Under the pieces are notes generated by a model. It was given only the letters and a program-made list of their open reading frames with translations, was not told where the DNA came from and ran no database searches. Below, in pieces: positions 41,130-47,778 of a DNA stretch of 64,000 nt. This DNA comes from Hamadaea tsunoensis DSM 44101 (GTDB lineage: Bacteria > Actinomycetota > Actinomycetes > Mycobacteriales > Micromonosporaceae). The stretch's first letter is position 1. Every line of letters begins with the position of its first letter. A program made the position numbers and the translations under genes. The stretch lies in assembly GCF_000428945.1 (NCBI RefSeq), contig NZ_AUAX01000002.1:496001-560000 (forward strand), read 5' to 3'.

Positions 41130-43747
41130 AGGTGCTCCCCCAGCGGCGTCGTGGCGACCCCCGCGCCCGCGCGATGGACCAGGTGTGTCTCCCGACCGAC
41201 GCCCAGGGCCGCGCCGAGCCCGTCCCACTCGTCGTCGGAAAGACCCGCCCGCCACAGGCGTACGGTCGAGCGCCACCAGTCCGGCACGTCCGCGCCCACC
41301 GCCGCCACGTCGGCCAGCGGCACCAGCGCGTTCGCGCTCATCGCCGTTCTCAGCAAGAGCAGATTCGCCGTGTACGCGGCCATCGCCCGGACGAGGTCGT
41401 CCGGCTGCGGGCGGTACGGCACACCGTGTTCGAAGACCGCTCGCGTACGCGCCTGCCGGGAAAGCTGGTCCAGCAGCTCGATGCACGCCCGCTGGTCCTC
41501 GTCCGGCAGTGCCCTGAACAGCTCGACGGCGAACGAGATCACGGACGTGGGCCGGACCAGGCAGCGGTAGGACAGCAGCGCCCGCAGGATCCGGGTGTCG
41601 ACGGCCGCCCGCAGCGCGGAACGGCGGGTGCGGGCCAGTTCGCCGATCAGCTCCACGGTGTGCAGAGCGACGAGGAACTCCTCGAACGTGGCGTGCAGGA
41701 ACTCGAAGGTACGCGCCGGGCGCAGCCCCGACACCGTGTTGAACTCGGAGGCCTGGATGAAGAAGAACTGCCCGACGGTACGCGCCGCCAGCTCGGCGAC
41801 GGCGGCGGCGTCGCTCGCGCCCTGTTCCTCGGTCAGCAGGGCGGTGAAGTCCGCGGCCAGTTCCGCCTCGGACACGCGCAGGCCGTCGCGGCGGTTGTAC
41901 ATGGCGAACGCGGCGATGCCCAGGTGCCATTGGACGGTCTGCGCCGGCTGCCGCATGCTCGCCTCGGAGGCGTTGACGCCCAGCGACCGGCCGACCTCGC
42001 GGCGGATGAAGTTGTCGAGCAGTCCCCGGTACAGGTCGGCTCTGGCCATGACCAGGGCGTCGAGGTCGGCGCCGGCGGGGTCGCACGCGTACAGGGCCAG
42101 CATGAGCAGCAGCAGCGGCTGACGGGCCAGGTCGGCGTGGCGTACGACGGCGGCGGGATCCACCTCGCGGACGGTGCCGCCGAAGATGCCCGAGCCGTTG
42201 GTCTCGTTCCACACCCGCAGCCAGCGCCGGATCCGGTCGTCGTCGAACTCGGCGAGTTGGACGAGCGTGCTGCCCGCCGGGACGCGTACGCGGTCCGCGA
42301 CAACGGTCCGCGAGGTCACGATGACGGCCACCGGGCGCTGGAGGTCGTACTCGCGCTGCTGGAAGTCCACGATCTCGGTGAGGTAGCCCACCTTCCCGTG
42401 CTGACCGGAGGCGAGCAGCAGTTCGTCGAGGCCGTCGAGGAGCACCACGCGGACGCGGACGCCGCTCTCGTCGCTGACGTCACCCCAGCGCAGCCGGCCG
42501 TTGGTCAACTCGTCGAGAGCCTGCTGGATCTGTTCGCGCGGCGGCGCGTCGGCGTCGACCGAGCGCAGCGCGACGCGTACCGTCGTGAATCCCTCGGGTG
42601 GCAGGCGGGCGGCGAGAACCCGGGTGAGCAGCGACTTGCCGGAACCCGGGTGGCCCAGCAGCAGCATTGGCGCGAGCATGCTGGCCGGGGTGGCGAAGTA
42701 GGCGGCCAGGAAGCGGTCGAAATCCTCCTCCAGCGGCAGCTTCTGCCACCAGGCCTCTTCCGCCGGCCGGGCATCGGGGGATGTGACCGCGTACCGGAAG
42801 GCGGGGGTGACGTAGCCCTGCTCCACCGTGGGAAAGACGACGTGCGGGGCGTGCCGGAGAGATTCGTCGGGCACCAGCGGCGTACGCATGACCGCGCGGT
42901 TCGCGAGGCTCAGCATGCCCGTCTGCGAGCCGGCGGCGGGAATCTCGGCCGGTGACATCCGGCGCAGGGCCTGTTCCAGGCGGACGAGCTGGCCGGCCTG
43001 CTGGTCGAGGAGCTCGGCCAGGTCGTGGGCGTGCTGCTCGACCGCGGCGCGGGTGGCGGCGGCCTCGGCGAGCCCGGCCCAGATGTAGAACTCGGGGACC
43101 TTGGCCGCGAGCGTGACGTACAGGCCCTGGTACCGGCGCAGCGCCTCGGCGACGATCTCGGCGCGGAGCTGGTCCTCGTCGCGGCGCTGGCGGACCTTCG
43201 ACCAGGCGCGCAGGCCACGGAAGAAGCTCAGCGTGTTCTCGGCGGTCTCGGTGAAGTACGCCGTGAGCGGCCCGGCGACCGTCTCCTCGAATCCCATCGT
43301 GGCCGACGGCATCGGGACCTGCGCGTCGTACAGGCGGTCGAGCACCGTACGCGCGTCGGGAAGCCGTGTCGCCAGGAGCCGCTTCTCGTCCTCGGTCACC
43401 GAAAGCGACCGGTACGCCGGGCCGATCGCGGACTCGACGGCGTCGAAGAAGGCGGTGGCCACGAGCGTCGTATGCGCCGCCTTGAGCAGCTCGTGCCGCT
43501 GGTAGCCGGCCTGCCCGCGCAGCTTGCCGACACCGTTGTCGAACAACTGGTGCAGCAGGGAGGTCGCCTCGTTCTTCTGGTCCACCCAGCCCCACAGGGC
43601 GCCCAGCGGCGCGGCCGCGAGACCCAGGCCCGGCGCGACCAGGATCAGGCCGCCGAGCAGTACGTTGAGGGTGGAGATGACGGGGCTCTCGTCTTTGCCG
43701 AGTATCCGCAGGGCGCCGCGCAGGGACATCGACGGATCACGGGACAA
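41126..43747 (-). CDS. NACHT-domain STAND NTPase
   Basis: 873 residues. TTG start at 43747 is chosen because GAGGGAG lies 7 bases upstream; an in-frame ATG at 43729 has no ribosome site. A hydrophobic hairpin near residues 22-55 (NVLLGGLILVAPGLGLAAAP) may associate with membrane; a helical region follows to ~330. NACHT core: Walker A G365HPGSGKS372, Walker B with the NACHT hallmark VVLLDGLDEL (434-443), sensor VAVIVTSR, and the ARQPLLLLMLALY segment. C-terminal ~250 residues are helical (winged-helix plus sensor) without clear LRR or TPR. Bacterial NACHT proteins are established phage-defence sensors. Coupled to the RCK gene; its product may be the effector. Confidence 0.9.
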   Translation of the reverse strand: MSRDPSMSLRGALRILGKDESPVISTLNVLLGGLILVAPGLGLAAAPLGALWGWVDQKNEATSLLHQLFDNGVGKLRGQAGYQRHELLKAAHTTLVATAFFDAVESAIGPAYRSLSVTEDEKRLLATRLPDARTVLDRLYDAQVPMPSATMGFEETVAGPLTAYFTETAENTLSFFRGLRAWSKVRQRRDEDQLRAEIVAEALRRYQGLYVTLAAKVPEFYIWAGLAEAAATRAAVEQHAHDLAELLDQQAGQLVRLEQALRRMSPAEIPAAGSQTGMLSLANRAVMRTPLVPDESLRHAPHVVFPTVEQGYVTPAFRYAVTSPDARPAEEAWWQKLPLEEDFDRFLAAYFATPASMLAPMLLLGHPGSGKSLLTRVLAARLPPEGFTTVRVALRSVDADAPPREQIQQALDELTNGRLRWGDVSDESGVRVRVVLLDGLDELLLASGQHGKVGYLTEIVDFQQREYDLQRPVAVIVTSRTVVADRVRVPAGSTLVQLAEFDDDRIRRWLRVWNETNGSGIFGGTVREVDPAAVVRHADLARQPLLLLMLALYACDPAGADLDALVMARADLYRGLLDNFIRREVGRSLGVNASEASMRQPAQTVQWHLGIAAFAMYNRRDGLRVSEAELAADFTALLTEEQGASDAAAVAELAARTVGQFFFIQASEFNTVSGLRPARTFEFLHATFEEFLVALHTVELIGELARTRRSALRAAVDTRILRALLSYRCLVRPTSVISFAVELFRALPDEDQRACIELLDQLSRQARTRAVFEHGVPYRPQPDDLVRAMAAYTANLLLLRTAMSANALVPLADVAAVGADVPDWWRSTVRLWRAGLSDDEWDGLGAALGVGRETHLVHRAGAGVATTPLGEHL

Positions 43748-43939
43748 GCGGGGGCTCCCTCTACAGTCGACGATCCGGTCCTGCGACCCAACGGTACGAA
43801 CGGCCGTCGCCGACTGTCAACGGATGTCACCGGACTGGGCTCAGCGCATTCCGTACGTGCGGTATTCCGCTGTTCAGGCGGATGGCGATCGTCCGGGCTT
43901 CGGGCATTGCTGCCGGCAGGGTTTGGATAAGGTCTGGCG

Positions 43940-44374
43940 GTGACCTTGACTGCGGACCCTGCCGAGCGTCAGCAGCGTGAGTATGAGTGCTCATGCTGCA
44001 ACGCCGCGATCGAGCGGGTATGGAATTACGTCCACCGGGATGGGACCGCGTGGGCGGTGTACTTCGCCAACTGCTACCACCACACAGACCAGCCTCATGA
44101 CGCCTGGATCGACGTCATCATGGGCACGTGGGGCGATGACGGCACCGACGACCACGTGACATTCGGGTGCCGCGTAGGTCCGGTGGAGAACAGTGCCTTT
44201 CCTGCGGCAACGCTGGTGGATGCTTTGACTGGCTTTACTCCCAGCGCGGTCCACGGCAGCGTTTTGACGAGGGAACAGGGACTGGAACACCCGTGGCTGC
44301 CACAGTTCTGGGAGATCGTGGACTTCGTCCTGGAGAACGACCCCACAATCCATGGTCATCTGTATTCGGTCTGA
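43940..44374 (+). CDS. Hypothetical protein with N-terminal cysteine cluster
   Basis: 144 residues, GTG start after AAGG. Near the start ECSCCNAAIERVWNYVHRDG gives a C-x-C-C cluster; the body WAVYFANCYHHTDQPHDAWI and HVTFGCRVGPVENSAFPAAT looks like a small mixed alpha/beta fold. The C-terminus is WLPQFWEIVDFVLENDPTIH. No family recognised. Divergent from the NACHT gene, sharing a ~190-base promoter region; an association is possible but unproven. Confidence 0.7.
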   Translation: MTLTADPAERQQREYECSCCNAAIERVWNYVHRDGTAWAVYFANCYHHTDQPHDAWIDVIMGTWGDDGTDDHVTFGCRVGPVENSAFPAATLVDALTGFTPSAVHGSVLTREQGLEHPWLPQFWEIVDFVLENDPTIHGHLYSV

Positions 44375-44414
44375 TCCGCGTGGTGGACCAGGACACCCTA
44401 TATCGACCGAGCGT

Positions 44415-44996
44415 CTATCTGTTCGATGGACGTGATCCCGGCGCCGGAGACGCAACCTCACGTCGATCCGTGAGACCGTCGGACGCCGGCAGGAGCCGCC
44501 GCGCGCCCGGCCCTTCCGCGCCGAGCTTGTCGCCCGGGTTCGTGTAGGGGCAGGCGCTGAGCGACAGGCAGCCGCAGCCGATGCAGTTGGCGAGGTTGTC
44601 CCGCAGCGCAACCAGCCGCTCGATCCGCTCGTCGAGGTCGCTACGCCACACTCGGGCCAGACGTGCCCAGTCGCGCTTGGTAGGCGGCCGCTGGTGGGGC
44701 AGATCGTCGAGGGCTTCCTTGATGCGCGCCAGCGGGATGCCGAGCGTCTGCGACGCCCGAATGAACGCGATCAGCCGCAGGGTGTCCCGCCGGTACTCGC
44801 GTCGGTCGCCGGCGGTCCGCCGACTACGGATGAGCCCGAGCTGCTCGTAGTAATGAAGGGTCGACACCGCCACCCCGGCCCGCCGTGCGACCTGCCCCGG
44901 TTTGAGCCACACCGCATCGCTCGCGATGCCGTCGCCCTTAATGCCGTCGCCCTTAATGCCATCGCCGGCAATGCCATCGCCCGCAGTGTCCGACAC
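44415..44996 (-). CDS. soxR: SoxR, redox-sensing MerR-family regulator
   Basis: 193 residues. MerR HTH (LKPGQVARRAGVAVSTLHYY, EQLGLIRSRRTAGDRREYRR), coiled-coil dimer helix, and the [2Fe-2S] cluster motif CIGCGCLSLSAC that identifies SoxR. The cluster is oxidised by redox-cycling drugs and switches on the target promoter. The N-terminus carries four GDGI(A/K) repeats; a GTG at residue 29 (VWLKPGQ) would remove them and give a normal-length SoxR, so the true start is uncertain. A SoxR box lies in the divergent promoter of the gene at 45043. Confidence 0.93.
   Translation of the reverse strand: MSDTAGDGIAGDGIKGDGIKGDGIASDAVWLKPGQVARRAGVAVSTLHYYEQLGLIRSRRTAGDRREYRRDTLRLIAFIRASQTLGIPLARIKEALDDLPHQRPPTKRDWARLARVWRSDLDERIERLVALRDNLANCIGCGCLSLSACPYTNPGDKLGAEGPGARRLLPASDGLTDRREVASPAPGSRPSNR
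44922..44981 (-). repeat. 4 x 15-bp tandem repeat at the soxR 5' end
   Basis: Units on the minus strand: GGCGATGGCATTGCC, GGCGATGGCATTAAG, GGCGACGGCATTAAG, GGCGACGGCATCGCG. In frame they encode GDGIA/GDGIK. They fall either in the SoxR N-terminus or in its leader, depending on the start used. Confidence 0.85.
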
Positions 44997-45005
44997 AACC
45001 GCCCC

Positions 45006-45036
45006 TTGACATCAAGTGAACTTGATGAAGTGAACT
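45006..45036 (+). promoter_or_regulatory. SoxR-controlled promoter
   Basis: TTGACA (45006-45011) as -35, TGAACT (45031-45036) as -10, spacer 19 bases, the over-long spacing of MerR-family promoters. Between them CATCAAGT-GA-ACTTGATG (45010-45027) is a perfect inverted repeat matching the known SoxR box pattern. The ATG at 45043 is about 7 bases past the -10, so the mRNA is probably leaderless. Confidence 0.85.
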
Positions 45037-45042
45037 CTACTC

Positions 45043-45474
45043 ATGACACCATCGATTGCCCCGCCCGGGATGTCCACGAAGGACGCTCAGGAGCTCGTTG
45101 CCCAGGTCGCCGAACTGGAGCGCACCCAGCTCGCCGAGGACGTCGAGGGGTTCGCAGCGCTCTTCGACGAACACGCCGTCTGGATCACCGGCGGTGGCCG
45201 GCGCCTGGTCGGTCGTGCGGCCATCGCGGCCTTCACCCGTGAGGTGCTGCCGGGCGCGTTCGTCACCGGCAGCGTCCGGTACGACGTCGCCCACATCCGC
45301 TTCATCACGGAGGATGTCGCGCTCACGAGTGTGGACCAGGAATACCTCACCACGGACGGCCAGCCGGTCTCCCCTCGGCAGGAGGGCCGCCCGACCTACG
45401 TCTGGCATCGGCGCGACGGTCGGTGGCTCATCGCAAGCGGGCAGAACACCGCAGTGCCGTCCGGCGAGGAGTGA
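45043..45474 (+). CDS. SgcJ/EcaC-type SnoaL-like protein, SoxR target
   Basis: 143 residues. NTF2-like fold: LVAQVAELERTQLAEDVEGF, AALFDEHAVWITGGGRRLVG, AAIAAFTREVLPGAFVTGSV and a C-terminal YVWHRRDGRWLIASGQNT, the SgcJ/EcaC family ending. Family members occur near enediyne and detoxification genes; biochemical role is unclear. Directly downstream of a SoxR box, so probably part of the response to redox-active compounds. Confidence 0.88.
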   Translation: MTPSIAPPGMSTKDAQELVAQVAELERTQLAEDVEGFAALFDEHAVWITGGGRRLVGRAAIAAFTREVLPGAFVTGSVRYDVAHIRFITEDVALTSVDQEYLTTDGQPVSPRQEGRPTYVWHRRDGRWLIASGQNTAVPSGEE

Positions 45475-45498
45475 CGCGCCGACCAAGACCACCGAAGG

Positions 45499-45681
45499 TC
45501 AGTCCCCGGATTCCTCCTCCGTGTCCTCCCGCTCGGCGGACCTGCGCCGCGCATCGTCCTCGGTCGCGTCACTCCCGGAATCGGACTCCCCGGACGCCTG
45601 GGTCGGTACGCCGTGCAGGTCCCGATCGGGCTGCCGGGCGAACTCCTCGGGCGTCTCCTCGTGGAACTCAGGTTCGGTCAT
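45499..45681 (-). CDS. Small acidic protein of unknown function
   Basis: 60 residues; ATG 45681 with GGGAGG 3 bases upstream. Sequence begins MTEPEFHEETPEEFARQPDR and ends in a Ser/Asp/Glu-rich tail. Likely intrinsically disordered. No family recognised. It follows the GTPase operon's last gene on the opposite strand side and is transcribed from its own promoter or as read-through. Confidence 0.6.
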   Translation of the reverse strand: MTEPEFHEETPEEFARQPDRDLHGVPTQASGESDSGSDATEDDARRRSAEREDTEEESGD

Positions 45682-45724
45682 GACCTCCCGGTACCCCGTC
45701 TGACCCGTCCCATGCACACGATTT

Positions 45725-46771
45725 CTACCGATCGGCCAGGGACGGCGCTTTGCTCGGCCGTTTCGACGGCGCCGTCTGGGTGGCATGCGGGGACACCGTC
45801 GCCTTGTGTGACGCCGCCGGTCCGCGCGACGCGGGCGAGCCGGACGACACGGGTGACGGCGTCGGCGACAGCGCGGGCGGGGATGAGGCTGCCGGTGACG
45901 GCGATGCCGATGATGCGGCTGGGGTCGGCTGGCTCGCCGAACCCGGCCAGGCCAGGACGGCCGCGACGACCAGCACTGCCGCCCCGGTCACCAGTCCGAC
46001 CGCCCAGCCCACCCCCGACCGAAAGATGCCGCCGAGCTGGTCGCCGAGCCAGGCGGGGGTGAAGGTCGCCGGCGCCGGCGCGCCGGATAACTCGGCCAGG
46101 ACTCGCCACGGCCGCCGGCGGTCGTGGTCAGCCCGCTGCAGCAGCGGCGTACGCAGGACGAGGATGAGGTCGTCGCGCCGGCCGGCGAGCGCCGACAGGT
46201 CCAGTGACCGCAGTTCCCGGGCGATCCGCTCACGGGTGTCGGGCCGGTCCGCGTCCACGCGCGGCTTGTCGGGCCGCTCTGGTCCGTCGGCGGGAAGGTC
46301 GGCGAACCAGCGTATGCAGCGCGCGACGGTGGTGCTCCAGGTTGCCGGATCCAGCCGGAAACCGGGCTCCTCAGCCAGTTCGTAATTCAGTCCGTCGAGT
46401 GTGGACAATTCACCGGCGAGCGCGGCGGCCGCGACCGCGACCACGTCCGAAGCTGAGGCCGGCGTACCGACGCCGATGACGGCGGCCCGGATCGGCCGGT
46501 GCAGGGAGTCGGTCACGGGTTCGACCGGTCCCAGGCGCGTGATGTAGACGACCAGCCCGACCTCGCGGGCGTACGCGAGCACGAGCGACGGGCTCTCGTC
46601 GTCGGCGAGGTCATCGAGGGTCGCGCCGTACCAGCGGTGCCGCCGGACCTCGGTCAGCCGTGCGGATTCAGCCTTGCCGGTGGAGCCGGCCGCTCCAGAG
46701 ATCGGCAGCCACTGGTAGTCGTCGGCACGGCGGCGTCCGCGGCTGTGCACGTACCAGGTGGCCGTGCTCAT
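45725..46771 (-). CDS. Single-pass membrane protein of a GTPase operon
   Basis: 348 residues. Residues 1-250 are cytosolic with no recognised fold; LVLAYAREVGLVVYITRLGP and RAAVIGVGTPASASDVVAVA look like alpha/beta segments. One TM helix at ~253-275 (GWAVGLVTGAAVLVVAAVLA). The rest is an external tail of Ser/Pro/Ala low complexity. ATG 46771 overlaps the upstream GTPase stop in ATGA, so it is translated with the two GTPases. Could anchor or be the effector of the GTPase pair. Confidence 0.75.
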   Translation of the reverse strand: MSTATWYVHSRGRRRADDYQWLPISGAAGSTGKAESARLTEVRRHRWYGATLDDLADDESPSLVLAYAREVGLVVYITRLGPVEPVTDSLHRPIRAAVIGVGTPASASDVVAVAAAALAGELSTLDGLNYELAEEPGFRLDPATWSTTVARCIRWFADLPADGPERPDKPRVDADRPDTRERIARELRSLDLSALAGRRDDLILVLRTPLLQRADHDRRRPWRVLAELSGAPAPATFTPAWLGDQLGGIFRSGVGWAVGLVTGAAVLVVAAVLAWPGSASQPTPAASSASPSPAASSPPALSPTPSPVSSGSPASRGPAASHKATVSPHATQTAPSKRPSKAPSLADR

Positions 46772-47778
46772 CGGCTGCCGTGCCGCGAGGAGTAGAGCAG
46801 GGGGTGGTCCTGGAGCACCTCGAAGCCGTCGGTCGTCTTGCAGCCGAGGGCGAACTCGTCCACGGCGGCCGCCAGCCGGCTGTTCACGCCCGTGATCAAG
46901 TCTCGGATGGCCGCGAAACGCGAGCGCTCTTCGTAGCGATATTTGTTGATGGCAAAGCGCAGCAGGTACCGCAGCGGCTGGTCGGTGTCGATCGGCTTGT
47001 AGCCGCCCTGGTACCCCAGCGACCGGTACTCGAAGTCCGCCTCGCCCTTCTCGTCAGGATGGACCCTGAGCAGCCGGATCGACCCGATGGTCTGCACCGA
47101 GGTCAGCACGCAGCCGACCCGGCCCCGTACGTCCGTTCCGCGGATGTGGTCGAGCAGCGGACGGTATTTCTCGATCGCCTTCTTCACGAGCCGGTCGGTA
47201 CCGTCCGGTGTGGCCAGGTAGGTCTCGCACTTGAGCAGGGTCAGGATGATGAGCCGCGGCTCCGGGCTGGCGGCGAGCATGCGTTTGATCTCGTCCAGCA
47301 CCACGAGCGGCGTGTTCGTCACGTTGTGGAACGCGCCGTCCTGCTCCATCATGGCCGCCGCGTCGATCGCGACGAGCACCACGTCGCTGTCCACGAGGAT
47401 CTGCTCCACGACATCATGGTCGGCGTACGCGGCCGGCAGCATGAACCGGCCCGGGTAGTCGGTCAGCTGCAGGGTGAAGGCTGCCGGCCAGCCCTTGCCA
47501 CCGATGTCGAACCGGTAGCGGCGGACCGAACCCGTGCCTTCCATGCCTACGTGGACCCGGATCGAGTTCATGGTCGCGATCCGCTGCAGGACCGCCACGC
47601 TGGCGCCCAGGGTCCGGCTGGTCTCCGACTCGGGCCGGATGTCGAGGTCCACGTTCCCTACCACGTGGCCGAACCGCTCGTACATCGCGGCGAGCAGCGA
47701 GGTCTTGCCGACGCCGACCGAGCCGAGCATCGTGGCGTTGATGACGATGCGGCCGTTCGGCTGCGCGGCGCCGGTCAT
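46768..47778 (-). CDS. P-loop GTPase, second gene of a GTPase operon
   Basis: 336 residues; ATG 47778 with GGAGGAG upstream and overlapping the dynamin-like gene's stop in ATGA. Walker A G19SVGVGKTS27, G3-type D107YPG110, and LIILTLLKCE in the place of the G4 loop (non-canonical). Resembles the GTPases found in actinobacterial conflict-type operons (DO-GTPase-like), though family assignment is from memory only. Likely cytoplasmic, acting with the large GTPase at 47775. Confidence 0.82.
   Translation of the reverse strand: MTGAAQPNGRIVINATMLGSVGVGKTSLLAAMYERFGHVVGNVDLDIRPESETSRTLGASVAVLQRIATMNSIRVHVGMEGTGSVRRYRFDIGGKGWPAAFTLQLTDYPGRFMLPAAYADHDVVEQILVDSDVVLVAIDAAAMMEQDGAFHNVTNTPLVVLDEIKRMLAASPEPRLIILTLLKCETYLATPDGTDRLVKKAIEKYRPLLDHIRGTDVRGRVGCVLTSVQTIGSIRLLRVHPDEKGEADFEYRSLGYQGGYKPIDTDQPLRYLLRFAINKYRYEERSRFAAIRDLITGVNSRLAAAVDEFALGCKTTDGFEVLQDHPLLYSSRHGSR

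Noticed and set aside
39507-42212. A single 901-residue protein fusing an Arg-rich N-terminus to the RCK channel
   Set aside because: The upstream part is the wrong frame of the NACHT gene; the GTG at 41129 overlapping the NACHT stop is the natural start.
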